From: Maea johnstoni
Taxonomy: Eukaryota; Annelida; Polychaeta; Spionida; Magelonidae
Assembly: GCA_963942565.1 (NCBI GenBank)
Contig: OZ012696.1
Span: 20,581,650 to 20,645,649 of the forward strand
Length of the DNA stretch: 64,000 bases
Direction of reading: 5' to 3'
In this document: piece by piece, positions 12,361 through 34,156 of the stretch
Numbering within the stretch: position 1 is the stretch's first letter
How the letters are laid out: each line of letters begins with the position of its first letter
The notes under the pieces: model-generated
Told to the model about the DNA's origin: nothing
The model's database searches: none
The model's input: only the letters and a program-made list of their open reading frames with translations
Program-made: the position numbers and the translations under genes

Positions 12361-12749
12361 TAGCCCGAAGAATACCAAGGAACACCCACAGAGTTTGCTG
12401 GGTGACCTACCGGTGAAACTAGTTCAACAAGGCAGACGACGAGTATTTATCCAAAATCTCTGGTGTTTGTAATTGTTCCCCCTTTTATGTTTTGTATTTT
12501 GTTTGGTATAATAAAACAAATATGACACCCCTCAGGGATGTCATATTTGTATGATATGGGTGGACATTAATGAACTTCTGGAACAGACAAATAAGAAAAT
12601 AAATGATTGAAACCACTGCAAAGCAGAACATATTTGGCAAACATATCACAATAAAAATGCAGAATTTCTTTTTTCAAGTTTCCTAGCCCAGGAACTCAAA
12701 CGTTGACATTTTAGAGAATGGCATAAAAAAGTAAGCTCCAAACAAAATG

Positions 12750-13110
12750 TGCATGGTATAATGTACATTATATCATGTTGCCATAGTAATATCAAGACAT
12801 TGTTTTCCCACACAGTGCATACCAAAGTGTATTCGGTTTTCTACCCTCTTTCGTTGCCCTCGCGTGGTGTCATGGCAAGCATATGTAAACAACTTTTAAT
12901 AAGGCCTTTTTTTATAAATCAAATGTACCTTTTCCATAAATTGAACATAGAAAATAAGGCATATTGCCTTAGTAATGTATGAACATTGTTCTTTTTGCCA
13001 CACAGTGCAACCAGGGTAGGAATAAAGTGTTTTAGTGTCATTTGTTCACCACGCACGTTGTCATGGCAACCATAAGTAGACAACTTTTTAAAGAGCCCTG
13101 GTTATCACAA
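12750..13110 (+). repeat. Diverged tandem repeat, about 225-bp unit, two copies
   Basis: Shared landmarks are CACACAGTGCA, a TGTCATGGCAA core and CAACTTTT, seen first around 12790-12900 and again around 12995-13095. No coding signal. Confidence 0.55.
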
Positions 13111-13188
13111 GTTTAAAGCACTTTTTCCAAAAATATAAAAGCAAAATATATTTTATCATGATATAATAGCCATTAAGACCTCGTCAAG

Positions 13189-13308
13189 CTGCTGTGTTGG
13201 CAACCAAAGGCCTCGGGAGGTCTGATGCATCTCACAGCCTCTGGCCTGCGGCCCTCGGCTGTGAGATGCATCAGACCCCCTCGGCCTTGGGTTTTCCAAC
13301 ACAGCAGC
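13189..13308. repeat. Strong hairpin / foldback element
   Basis: GCTGCTGTGTTGG at the left pairs with CCAACACAGCAGC at the right, and the inner arms GGTCTGATGCATCTCACAGC and GCTGTGAGATGCATCAGACC are exact inverses. The whole 120 bp folds on itself, with a loop near 13247. Probably a very small MITE. Confidence 0.7.
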
Positions 13309-13639
13309 CTGGCTCGATCTTTATCTCTATACCAAATTATCAGCCCTGCCCTGTTACAGTCACTCTATATTCACAGTCCAGAGTTCATAATGAATTACAA
13401 ACTGACTTTCTTCAAAGCCTGATATCATGGAAAAGCTCCAACGTGTGCAAGGCTATCATACATGAAATTGAAGCTGAACAACAGGGCTTTTCAGAAATGT
13501 ATGGTAGAATTGGCCCCCCAATATGAAACCGACCAACCCTCTGGCTCACGGACTATCTATCTCTCATTGCAGTTTTGGGCTACATAGTACCTAGTGGAAT
13601 ATCAATGTGTTGGACTTGTATAGATAAATGCATCTTGAT

Positions 13640-13955
13640 CTGTAAGGGTATTCGGTTTAAAGTCTTGCATCCACCGAAGCGCTCACACGACCTTCCTCCC
13701 CTAGCAGGCACTGTAGACACGGAAACCATTTCAATCGCCCGGGGGATATTCCAGAGCAACTGGTAGCATATAGCGCACATGCTCTAATCACTGCCTTGTT
13801 TTATGCTAGGTGCCCATTTTGCAGCTGGGTAGACTGAAGCAATATGGAATAAACTGTCTTGCCCAAGGACAGACCAAAGTGCCCCAGCCGGGAATTGAAC
13901 CAGCGACCCTCTGATTACTAGTCCGACACCTAACCATCTGAGCTACTTTGTCCCT
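13640..13955 (-). repeat. tRNA-derived SINE, copy 2
   Basis: The minus strand starts GGGACAAAGTAGCTCAGATG (an A box like a functional tRNA), has CTAGTAATC at the anticodon position and the B box GGTTCAATTCC, then the same body and tail as 11688-11998. The head folds more like a tRNA than copy 1, but the acceptor stem does not close. Confidence 0.75.
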
Positions 13956-14119
13956 ATTTGTACAATTTATTGACATATTTACAGTTAAAGTCAAAAGAAA
14001 AAGGAACGTTTCAGTTCCATATTGATTATTGGAGGCTAGCAAGGTCAAGTAAGGTTTGTATTCATATAAAACAAAAATGGGTATCTCATCTATGAGACAA
14101 AACATCAACCTATCCCAAG

Positions 14120-15600
14120 AGGTGAGGATCACACATTGGAAATAAAATAAATCATGACTATTGACGTGTTATAGGGACTCCTACATGGCATGCTTTGTCA
14201 CTATACCCTGCTTGGCATTAGCCAGGACGAGGCGATATCTAGTATCTATTGTGAGTAAGAATAACTGACCAGACACAGTAGAAACGCCCATAATAACGAA
14301 TAGGACATTTGTGTAAAATGAAGGAAACGAGAGCTTTATTTGTTATGAATTTTACCACCACTGTCATATTCCTCTTAATACATTTTGTTCCCCTAAAAGT
14401 ACTGTTTACCAGTAAACGTATATTAAGCTTAAATATCATTAAATAGAATACTAGTATTCGAAACTTAAGCAAATTGCGCTTAATTATACATCTAGCACTT
14501 TGATGTGGCATTGACACAATATCAAATTTTGACTATGTCAATTTAAAGAAGACACAGGCCGGGATTCCACACAATGCCTTTAAGACCGGGGTTCTGCACT
14601 AAGCCTGTTGCTATGGTAACGGAGCATTCAGTCAGAAAAATTTAATTGAATATATGATATATGGAAGTAATTTTTCCAAAACGAGGTCTTATTTGTAGTC
14701 ATCTATAAATAATCCATACAACAAACCTACAGAAATATGCCAAATAACCTCAACGTTATTGAAGAATATCTATAATCTTAATACATTCTGGCGTGCTATA
14801 ATAATCTTCAAGATTGGGCAGATACATGGCCTTACGCTTGTTTTGATTTAAAGCCTCTTCTAGAATGTCCATTGGTTTGCTTAGGCCCTAGCGGTCTCAG
14901 TCAACCAAAGGACTTTTAGGCCTCGGCTATATATATCAACACAAGGTCATCTGCCCAATCTCAATCCCTACAACATTATGACATGTTTTATAGATGGGAA
15001 AGGACGACGCCAGGGCGATGTTAAAACATTTTTTTCATATTTCAATATTTCTTATTCATTTTCCAACGTGTCAGTAAGTACAATATTGCAGAGCGGTGCA
15101 GACAAATATATATGTACAATAATCAGTAGATCATTTTGTTATATGAATTACAATAAAGAGATTTATGTATACACTATAAGTGTTTGTAAATATGAACTAA
15201 GTTAACTATTTGATTAAGATTTCTTTTCGTATATCAGTATATAGCAGAGGATCCGAGAATGTATTCTTTTTCAAAAAGGCGCTTTTTGCCTTTAAATGCT
15301 GTATCTATATTTTTCTTGGAAATAAAATTTCTTAACCTTATTTTTAACATTCAGGAAATATAACTTTTGTTCTTTCTTCATCGCGTTATAAATTGTTTGC
15401 GCTTGTTTACCACCTTAAACATTAAGATGACCTTATTGTTTAAATTGTCTAACAAATGTCTTCAGCGATATTGTGACAACCACTAGTTGGGAATTTCAAA
15501 ACTTCTAATTATATAGTAGTTGAACATCCATCAACCAATAGTATGACGCCATAACTAGCCATTAAGTAAACGACGGGTTGAAATTAGGTTCAAGTATTTA
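14120..15600. other. No gene seen
   Basis: AT-rich sequence without a supported gene. At 14608-14621 GTTGCTATGGTAAC matches a palindromic X-box, the binding site of RFX factors. No gene start lies nearby, so this may be chance. Confidence 0.45.
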
Positions 15601-15607
15601 TAGTATA

Positions 15608-15782
15608 CAGGTGAACTTGGATATGACAGACTCAATGTAACCAGGAAAATTGGTCCGTCATATGCAAAATCCGTCGTATACATATGACGAATACTTGATA
15701 TGCATCGGACTGGGACCAAGCATATCGTCCGTCATATGCAAAAATCCGTCGTACAGTGGTCCGTCATATCCAAGTTCACCTG
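15608..15782. mobile_element. Tc1/mariner-like MITE, copy 2
   Basis: Same 175-bp element as 6300-6474, with TA on both sides (15606-15607 and 15783-15784) and only scattered substitutions between the two copies. Confidence 0.8.
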
Positions 15783-16483
15783 TATACAACACGTGTCTCT
15801 TGTGTGTTGGGCCTAATGATTGATATAATTTGGTCATCATTTTTCAAATACAAACCGTGCCTGGCGCTACCAAGTCGCTGAAATGATGGTCAATTTTTCA
15901 CAAAACCACATGAAAAATTGAGGACTTACATCTGCAACACAGAACATCCACGATAGGATATCGTGGCATATAGTAAGGTTCAATGTTATTGAACTACCCA
16001 GCGTGCAACATAACCACTTGCAAGTTGCAAGTGAATTTGGCAAAACACGGCAATGGGGCAAACTGAACATGACCCTGACTTTACCCGCTCGGCAGGTAAT
16101 GTTTTGGGCAAAGTCCAATCTCACCTTTGTTAAACAGAGTGGTGGGGCAAGTGGAAGTGCCGGTGGGGCAACTCAACTTTAGGAGCAGCTTGCCCCGCTC
16201 AGAAAATCATGTTTTTCAATCTATGTTGCACCCTGCTACCGGTAAGTGCATCTAAGACATATAGCGAAAGTTGCCATTGATCTGCCTTATTTCCTCATAT
16301 CTGCTGGCCAGTCATATTTCAGCACAAATCTGCATTAAATGTGATTTAATTTGAAGTGGCTTGTCTGTATACTCTATCACAGGAAAGTGAAACATACGAT
16401 GGTGCAGGTGTGAACGACAGAAAAAAAATCCGCTGTTCTTCTGGTAAACGACAGAAAAAAAATCCCACTGTTTTCCTGTATCA

Positions 16484-16543
16484 GGACAATATCCCCCTGG
16501 ACAATATCCGCCCGGACAAAATCCCCCTGGACAACATCCCCCT
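16484..16543 (+). repeat. Short tandem repeat, four 15-bp units
   Basis: Unit GGACAATATCCCCCT repeated four times with one or two changes each. Because the unit is a multiple of three it reads as a repeated Asp-Asn-Ile-Pro-Leu in the frame 16356-16547, which is otherwise unconvincing as a gene. Confidence 0.7.
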
Positions 16544-16799
16544 CTAGTAAAAAAAAAATTGTAATAATAATCTAAATAAAATTATAAGTGTTACTATTCA
16601 TTTACTTTTGATTTAAGATATAGAAACGGTAATCAAGTTACTGCTGAAAATAAAACTAGATCTGACCATATTTGTCAAGAGTTTAATGAGCAATTTAATG
16701 AGCACTAGGTGACTATGCATTGAGTTGAGTACTTTATTACTTCAGCTGTGCTTGAAATTGCTGTTTAGACATTAAAATGACTTCAAGACATTACCAATG

Positions 16800-17250
16800 A
16801 GGGCTGTTCCATTTAAAAGTGCGGGGGGGGGGGGGAGAATATGAATATTTTTTCATTTTCACAACCGTTGTTTGGGGAGAGAAAATAAAACATTATTTTT
16901 CCCAACACTCTACAGGGAGGATAATTGGAACTTTATTTTTTACAAACTTTTTTTATAAGTTTTATTTTCTCTCCCCAAAAAACGGTCGTGAAAATAAAAA
17001 GTTCTTTATTTTCTCTCCCCCAAAAAACAGTCGAGAAATTTTTTTTTTTCTCTCCCAAACGAGGTAAAAATAAAATTTAATTTTCTCTCCCAAAGGAACG
17101 GTCGAGAAAATAAAGTTTTTTATTTTCTCTCCCCAAAAAACGGTGAAAATAAGCTTTTTTTATTTTCTCTCCCCAAAACGGTGAAAATGTATATATTTTT
17201 CATAATATCTCCCCCCCCCCCCCAAAAAAAAGGGTGTTTTATTTGCTCTT
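16800..17250. repeat. G/C-tract-bounded repeat element with internal 35-bp repeats
   Basis: The left edge reads GGCTGTTCCATTTAAAAGTG followed by a run of G. The interior repeats TTTATTTTCTCTCCCC plus ACGGT several times, and the right edge is a run of C. The left edge recurs inverted at about 50846-50875, next to G and C runs, which suggests a family. Not coding. Confidence 0.5.
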
Positions 17251-17302
17251 TCACACTTGGTCCGTCGTAAATTATAGTATTGATAATGATGATAATAATT
17301 AC

Positions 17303-17305
17303 ATC

Positions 17306-17358
<53 letters not shown>

Positions 17359-17396
17359 TAATAATAATAATAATAATAATGATAATAGATTAAATG
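17303..17396. repeat. (TAA)n microsatellite
   Basis: About 30 units of a trinucleotide repeat with two or three TGA interruptions. The polyasparagine frame across it is an artefact. Confidence 0.9.
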
Positions 17397-17670
17397 TAGG
17401 TGGCCAAAGCGCTATTTCCCATTTAAAATGTTTCAAGAGCACTCTAGAAGTTCTGTAGGGAATCACAGTTTTATCTAAATTTTAGTGCTGACTGGGGATT
17501 TCATGTGCTGTCCCTTTTATTCATGTGCAGTCTTAAAAATATATCCCTCTATAAACACTATTAAACAGAGTAAAAACCTTTTTACTACAAAATGCTCAGA
17601 CATATACTATTTATCGTAGGATAGATAAAGTAAAACATCAGATGAACTATTTAGGCGACATTTGACAAGT

Positions 17671-18191
17671 CAGGGGGGGTCACGGATTCTTGTGCCGTGT
17701 GCAAAAATATTGCATATTATCGAATGCGCCGTCCAGCCGAGTGCAGTCGTAACATGGCCGTAGAGGTGGACGGACCTCTGCCTGTAGCATACAACATACC
17801 ATGTTTTCAAAACATGGGGTTCATTGGGGATCAATTTGCCTACCGTGTAGCAGACGACCTAAATAAATACTACACGCAGTTTCCGTGTATGGGAACGCAC
17901 AAATAAGCGAACGCTACGTCCCTACAACTGGCATAAACACGACAACATCAAAAAAGGACCTTAGAAATTGCTCAAATTGTGTTATTAAATTATACTTTTC
18001 ATGTAATCTAAACACAAAAATAAACATTTCTAATTGATACGTACTTTCAAATTTCAATTTCGTATTGGCAGAATAACTGCCGAAAATAGACCAATGAATG
18101 TTGGTGCTTTTTAAGAGGTCACGGCCGAGCTAAAAGGCGTTCATTGAGGAAATTCTTTTGCACACGGCACAAGAATCCGTAACCCCCCCTG
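17671..18191. mobile_element. hAT-type non-autonomous element with 8-bp TSD
   Basis: The left end CAGGGGGGGTCACGGATTCT matches the inverted right end over about 37 bp. TGACAAGT is duplicated exactly at 17663-17670 and 18192-18199. The 521-bp interior does not encode a transposase. It sits about 190 bp upstream of the PSMC3IP start codon, so it may form part of that promoter region. Confidence 0.85.
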
Positions 18192-18387
18192 TGACAAGTA
18201 AGCCATCTCGTGTTGTCCAATCGTCCTCGGGTAGGTCTCATCCTTTTGCCCACCCGAAGAAAATTAGCCAATCAGCTTCCTTGTTGTGCACAGAGCGATC
18301 ATGTCGGCGCGATATTCACATTTCTAGCCTGGCTACGATGTTTAGCTGATTATAGAGTGACACATGAGGACTTGATCAACTTTAAAC

Positions 18388-28306
<9,919 letters not shown>

Positions 28307-28524
28307 TGCTGGATATTGGGGGAAATCTACACATTTCAGTTCCGAATCTGCCAAAAGGGGGATATGTTATTGATTAGATCTCTTGGATCTATAATTTGTT
28401 AATTTGATTGATCCTATGGCAAAGCAGAAATCAAATTATCCTCATCTTTCCCTGGCGTGAAAACTACCAACTGTCAACAAGACATCAACCAAAAACGAAA
28501 GGAGCCTGGTCTATCTTACATCTT

Positions 28525-29090
28525 GACTTAGATGAATAAAAACAAGTGGGTATGAAACCAGCCTATCAACTTGGACAAGCATTTCCAATTCTTGCTAGTG
28601 TGATTTCTGTGACAATGAACAACTGGGGTATTAACCCTTATGCTGCTGGTGGCTAAGTTGGCCAATACAAAATAATGCAAAAAATCCTGAGAAATCACCG
28701 GAAAACTGGCATATGGGTACTCATGTGAAAGGTCTCAGTGAGAACTATCCAATGAGTACCAACATGACAGGGTTTTGATGGTTTTCAAAAATATTTGCGT
28801 TTTTGTACTTTGCACGAAACTAGCCTCAGCATTGGAAGGGTTAAAGCCTTCAGTAAATCACTTTTATCTTGCTGAATCTAGTCGCACTGTGACGTCACTA
28901 GGATAAAAGACCAGTGAGGGTTCTCATATTGTTTTCATTCCTGAGTAAGTTGCCCACCGACACACCTCTTGAGTGATTCTTGTCAACATCCGGGGTATTA
29001 GTTGTGTATAGGCTGTTAAGCGAGACCTGCTGGTTGCGTAACTGGTCATCGACATTCTTAATCAGAGTAATTTTGAATTGGATGAGCACA
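28525..29090. mobile_element. Family A element after PSMC3IP, containing a nested MITE
   Basis: Begins ACTTAGATGAATAAAAACAA, the family's right-end type, 220 bp after the PSMC3IP stop. AATAAA at 28535-28540 is the first such signal downstream of the gene. The part after the nested MITE (28860-29090) is the inverse of 26225-26455. The far end is not clearly resolved, so this may be two adjoining copies. Confidence 0.6.
28635..28840. mobile_element. piggyBac-like MITE, family B
   Basis: CCCTTATGCTGCTGGTGGC to CAGCATTGGAAGGG, with TTAA at 28631-28634 and 28841-28844. A full-length 206-bp copy lying within family A sequence. Confidence 0.9.
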
Positions 29091-29344
29091 TTCCTTTTAT
29101 TCTGTTGCTACTCTTTTGTAAATATATACATTATCTTTCTGCTAGGGTGTTGTTTTTATCCAAAATAGTATAAATGCCATTGTCACCCATAAATGACTGG
29201 CAGTTCTCTTCACAAATGGTGTTAATTTTGAAAATTAACTGATGTCACAAAGATGGATGTGAAGTTAAAATCATACTTATTTCTGATAAAAGGATATTCA
29301 TGAACATATTTGAAGGGGGTATGTTTATCAAAGCTATACCTGCA

Positions 29345-29493
29345 CAGGGCTCGAAATAAGGGGGTGCCGAGAGTCAAGGGCTCCCTTGAATTCTCCAGCG
29401 GCTCCCTCAAATTTCTGCAGGGAGCCCAAAAGTGTACTGGTTTTTGAAGATGCAATTGGGCTCCCTGGAAAAAAATCTTAATTTCGAGCCCTG
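29345..29493. mobile_element. CAGGG-ended hAT-like MITE with 5-bp TSD, copy 3
   Basis: The ends CAGGGCTCGAAATAAG and CTTAATTTCGAGCCCTG are flanked by CTGCA at 29340-29344 and 29494-29498. The internal recurring word is GGGAGCC or its inverse GGCTCCC. Confidence 0.85.
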
Positions 29494-29788
29494 CTGCAAC
29501 TCATTTAGATGTTTTGTGAATTGACACATTATATAATGGCAAATTCAGTTTATTTTAACAGATGTATCTTAGTATCCAGATGACACTTTTAAGAGGAACT
29601 TTAGACATGAGATGATTAAGGTTATCATGGAAACAGCATGCAATATTTTGTTGTGATTTATATTTGTGATACAAATCTGCGAAGCAATTCATGCTTTCAT
29701 GACACAAACTGTTTAGGAAGCATATTGTGAATTCATGCCAATTGCCAACTCACTCCAAATATTATATTGCAACCAGACAACTTAACTA

Positions 29789-29995
29789 CTGTAGAACACA
29801 CAATGTATGCGTGTGTTTATATATAGCGTGCAGAGCGTGTGGTTCCGCTTCGCTATATATAAAAACGCTGTACTTATTTCTCACTGTACTGGCGCTGTCA
29901 GCGGCGGTTACCATCGCTAACATAGAGATACGCTATGATGCGAAAACTCCCCAATTCGCTATATTTGGGACACGCACCATATGTGTGTTCTACAG
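29789..29995. mobile_element. mariner-like MITE
   Basis: The ends CTGTAGAACACACA and TGTGTGTTCTACAG are flanked by TA at 29787-29788 and 29996-29997. The 207-bp interior contains TATATATAGCG repeats in both orientations. Confidence 0.8.
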
Positions 29996-29998
29996 TAT

Positions 29999-30710
29999 TT
30001 TGAGTGGAAGTCTAAGCATGGATGGTATAGTTTGTAATAAGAGCATGGTCCACTGTTAACTGGCTAGAATGATGATTGCTCATAATCATTTTGAGGGAAC
30101 TTGATAGCGTAAAAGTAGCCAATTAATATTTTCTGTATCATTGATATTTATAAATACACAAAATGTTTATTCATGTTGTTGCTTTTCTTCCTTCACTATC
30201 AAGTCAAAGGTTGTGTAGACCCACTTAGTTTCTTGTGGACAATAGGTAGTAAGGGTTGGCACCTTTAAGATTTTTCACAACATGATACAATATTGATACT
30301 GTACACAGTATTCATATTGCGGCAGTTTAATTAATGCGTACTATGCACACCCCTGGAGTCAACATTTATTAAACTCTGCACAACTAATTGAATATCCGAT
30401 GCCTATGCTAGTATCATACAATACACTGGCATGACAGCTCATCATTCAACGCCCGTATGAAAAATTAAACTGCGCATCATGGGCAGCAGCCTGCCAAGCA
30501 CATTACTTTAAATGTGCAACATTAACATGGTATACAGTATTTAAGTCATATTGTCAAGCAGTACCTGTATTGCAGATTTTAAACGTTGCAGTCCATTTTT
30601 TCATCCAATATCTGTATTTTGTATTGTATCTAGTACCAGTACTAACCCCTAGTGGGCAGTACTCAATTATTTTCACAAATCATTCCTTATACTTTACGGT
30701 GAGTCATTCT
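29999..30710. other. No gene seen
   Basis: Intergenic sequence between PSMC3IP and STK16 without a supported exon or a bounded element. Confidence 0.5.
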
Positions 30711-30718
30711 CAGGTTTA

Positions 30719-30947
30719 ATAATAATATAATAATAATATTGTCATTTGATATTGCGCCCTTTCCATATAAACATGCTCAAAGGTGCATTACATTCCATTG
30801 TCAAAGGATAGATGTTGATATCCACATAGTTAATTGATATATATATCTTTGAACAGATGTGTTTTCAATCGTCGTTTGAAGATTGCCACACTCCCAGCTG
30901 CCCGAATATTATCTGGGAGCTGATTCCATAGTTTTGGGGCACAGGCA
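30719..30947 (-). mobile_element. 5'-truncated CR1-like LINE tail
   Basis: Matches the 3' end of the LINEs at 59379 and 62070: a TAA-rich terminus, then the untranslated region (TTTGATATTGCGCCCTTTCC), then the last codons of the polymerase frame (APKLWNQLPDNIRAAGS). CAGGTTTA occurs at 30711-30718 and again at 30946-30953, consistent with a target duplication overlapping the truncation point by a base or two. Confidence 0.85.
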
Positions 30948-31109
30948 GGTTTATGTTATAGATGCATAGTACCAGTGTCACATAGGAATATTAATGGATA
31001 TTCTAATTGATTTATAAAACCACTGCCCTACAATATGCCTCTGGTTTTACCTGGAGGTCTGCATTTCAGTTTACTTGTTCTGATCAATGATCAATAGTAG
31101 ATCCTCTGG

Positions 31110-31418
31110 CAGGCCTCAACGCTAACTCAAAATGATACTGGCCCTGTAGGACCAGTAACACCTAGCATCTACTGGTCCTGCAAAATGTTTACTGGTCCTA
31201 CATTTTTTCTTTAACATAACAAGAAAGAACATTGCATAAGATTCACCACAACATTTATCTTCATTTATTTCAAAAACAATTGGGGACATTCTCAGGGGGA
31301 AACTTTTTAAAAAGAATGTCTCCAAATGTTTACTGGTCTATTTTTACTGGCCCGAAGCTGTTTTCGGGGATTTTTACTGGCCTGGGGCCATAGGTTCCCC
31401 ACTTAGCGTCGAGCCCTG
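31110..31418. mobile_element. CAGGG-ended hAT-like MITE with 5-bp TSD, copy 4
   Basis: The left end is CAGGCCTCAACGCTAAC and the right end GTCGAGCCCTG (inverted CAGGGCTCGACGCTAAG). TCTGG is duplicated at 31105-31109 and 31419-31423. TTTACTGGTCCT-like words recur at least six times inside, in both orientations. Confidence 0.85.
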
Positions 31419-31669
31419 TCTGGTAAGTAATCTGTAGGGATGGGACAATATACCGATAGTGTGATACATCAAGGTACATCACCTTGAAGGTAACCAATAA
31501 AAGCATCTTCTGTAAAACATATTTCAAAGGAACATCTTTAATAAGAACCCAACAAACTCAAGTATTTTGCAAATTGCAGCCTAATAGCCAAGTAACAAGG
31601 TTATTTTCACAAGTATCCATAATCTTGAATGTATTGTCTCAACCTTTTGCCACACGTATCAGCACTTAA

Positions 31670-32146
31670 AGGGCAAATGCACCATCATGATGATTTAGGT
31701 TCAAAATGTGCCTATACGTGTCACCTTTCAAATAAGACCACTCGCAAGTCTGTCCTCCTCAGCACTCCTCAGATATGGCTTATGAAAGTTGGTAAAAACT
31801 AGCCTGAGTCTGGGCATGGAGGCTGACATTGCAGGCCAATTAAGCACAATTAAGCACAATCAGTGGTATGAAGTGACTGCCATTCCTGCTTCTGATTGGT
31901 TGAGAGATATCAGTGACTGCCACTGATATCTCTCAACCAATCAGAAGCAGGGCTGGCAGTCACTTCATTAGCACCACTTCTGATAATGGCAGCCTCTATA
32001 CCCAGACTCAGGCCATTTTTTTACTAACTTTCATAAGCCATATCTGAGGAGTGCTGAGGAGGACAGACTTGCGGGTGGTCTTATTTGAAAGGTGACACAT
32101 ATAGGCACATTTTGAACCTAAATCATCATGATGGTGCATTTGCCCT
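31670..32146. mobile_element. Long foldback element with TTAA duplication
   Basis: The two halves are inverted copies of each other for about 235 bp, starting AGGGCAAATGCACCATCATG at the left and its inverse at the right, with TTAA at 31666-31669 and 32147-32150. The centre around 31910-31935 is a near-perfect palindrome. Non-coding. TTAA targets fit piggyBac or Kolobok. Confidence 0.85.
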
Positions 32147-32831
32147 TTAAGGGATAGAGCACGATCTCTAAATAAAAAGGTTTTTCTTAACCTGTCACCT
32201 TTCACTTAATCAAATATGAAGTATCTAATATTTGAATTTACATTGTCACATTAATAAATGCCCCCCCCCCAAAAAAAAAATAATAATAAGCCAATAAATA
32301 AATATCATTTTGACTTATTTTGACATAAATCTCTGGACTCAACAAAACATTCTCTAACAAAGGTTATTTTTCTCCTTCGTTTTTGAAGATAACATATTTC
32401 ATTTAATAATTACATTGTAAAATAGTTATCTCCAAATAACATATGAATATCAATAAAATAAGCCTGTATCTGTGCAAGTTGAGTGAATTTGTACCACCTT
32501 CCCATACATCAGATGTTACCCCATTATCACAAAAAGAAAAGGAAACTAATAAATTTAAGGAGAGTTTTTTTAAATGCATAATGCATTCCTTGTACAAATG
32601 ATGCTTTTATTGGAAAAAACATCCAAAAGCTTTTTGGGTAGGGGCTTATCAGTGATGAATGGATAAGTCAAAGATCAGATACATAATTAGGCTTAGGCCA
32701 ATCAAGAATTTTAGCACTGGGCACCTGGGACAGGTCATCTATACAACATACAGAATAGAATATTTCTCAAAATATTACTTCATAATCAAGATATTTTCCC
32801 ACAAGTTAGACCCCAGAAGTAAATGAGTTAA

Positions 32832-33029
32832 CCCTTCCAATGCTAAGGCTACTTTCGTTCAAAGCACAAGGACGCAAAGATTTTTGATCATCTAAACCCT
32901 GTCATGCTGGTATTCATTGGATAGCTATTGCTGAGTACTCTTAAATGAGTACCAATGTGCCAGGGTTTCAGTCATTTTTCAGTTTTTTTGCATCATTTAT
33001 AATTGGCATAATTAGCCACCAGCAGCATA
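32832..33029. mobile_element. piggyBac-like MITE, family B, damaged right end
   Basis: Starts CCCTTCCAATGCTAAGGC after TTAA at 32828-32831 and ends CCACCAGCAGCATA before TTAA at 33030-33033, having lost the terminal AGGG. Confidence 0.8.
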
Positions 33030-33138
33030 TTAAAGGATCAAGGCTCTATAGAAGAAGATTCCCTTGGTCATCCCACACAACATTAGTTAACCTGATTGCC
33101 TCCCAGACTCAACAGGTCCTCATAAAATTGGCCCTCAA

Positions 33139-33341
33139 CCCTTCCAATGCTGATGCTACTTTCATCCAAAGCACAGACGAAAAAGATTTTGAAAACCATC
33201 TAAACCCTGTTGTGTTGGTATTCATTGGATAGCCCTCACTGAGTACTCTCAGATGAGTACCCATTTGCCATGGTTTCAATCATTTTTCAGGTTTTTTCCA
33301 TCATTTTGTATTTGCCAAATTAGCCACCACCAGCATAAGGG
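33139..33341. mobile_element. piggyBac-like MITE, family B, between two copies of a 26-bp host repeat
   Basis: CCCTTCCAATGCTGATGC to CAGCATAAGGG, with TCAA on the left (33135-33138) and TTAA on the right (33342-33345). The 26 bp at 33111-33136 recur at 33344-33369 (25 of 26 identical), so the element sits at a tandem duplication junction. Confidence 0.8.
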
Positions 33342-33484
33342 TTAACAGGTCCTCACAAAATTGGCCCTCCAAAGGTTCGGACAGCTTTTTGGTCTATATT
33401 GTTACACTGTTACATCCATGGGAACCCCTACAAACACTGTGTCCTCGGGAATTGTATGCATGGATTCCCATCACCACTGTGGTA

Positions 33485-33689
33485 CTGTAAAACTGGTAAT
33501 GATTGCGTGATTTTAATTATTGCGTTTTAATGCGAATGCATGAGGACGCAATAATTAAAACGCATAAATCTGTCCCTTCTGTTTCAGATATCTGACGTCT
33601 GGTCTGATTCGCATTAATTAAAACACGCATAAAAGAGAAAATGAAAAAAACGCAATATTTACTACACGCAAACATTACCAGTTTTACAG
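33485..33689. mobile_element. mariner-like MITE
   Basis: Perfect ends CTGTAAAACTGGTAATG and its inverse, with TA at 33483-33484 and 33690-33691. Internal TTAATTATTGCGTTTT-type words recur in both orientations. 205 bp, non-coding. Confidence 0.85.
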
Positions 33690-34156
33690 TATTTAACCCA
33701 TAGACATACAGTTTCTCTGGAAGGTATTGTCTGCTACTTTCAAACTTTTGAAAATAACTTGTGGTCTGACATTTATGAACATATCTTTATAGTTGAGCAA
33801 TATTTTGAGAAATATTTGACTGAAAGGTTTTGCTACGGTTGGATTTTAAAATACCTCTTCGAATATTTTTCAAAAATCACTGTAATTGTTGAGTTATGTT
33901 CAATGTTGTCAGACCATGTGTGCACTCCAGATGTAAAATGGGCGATGTCTTGCTGACAAAAGTATATTTTTCAAAAATACTTAAAAAGGAGATTCTTTTT
34001 CAGACACCAATCAACATTTATCATTCAAATTTGGAGTGAATTTTATTTCATTTTATTTTCCATATTTCCCCCTTCCTCTTCTTCAAATTCAAAAGTACCT
34101 CAAATCCACCTGGAAGTTCAGGAAAACTCTTTATACCAAGAATCAGTTACATAAAT

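Noticed and set aside
13806-14132. 108-codon minus frame containing RTSNQRVAGSIPGWG
   Set aside because: Translation of a tRNA-derived SINE head; this peptide is a familiar false gene product of tRNA promoter boxes.
14608-14621. Palindromic X-box (GTTGCTATGGTAAC) as a ciliary gene promoter
   Set aside because: No gene start is supported near it, and similar TCATGGCAAC words near 12880 and 13065 belong to a tandem repeat.
17697-17906. 69-codon frame with good-looking composition
   Set aside because: Lies wholly inside a hAT-type non-autonomous element with no match to a transposase.
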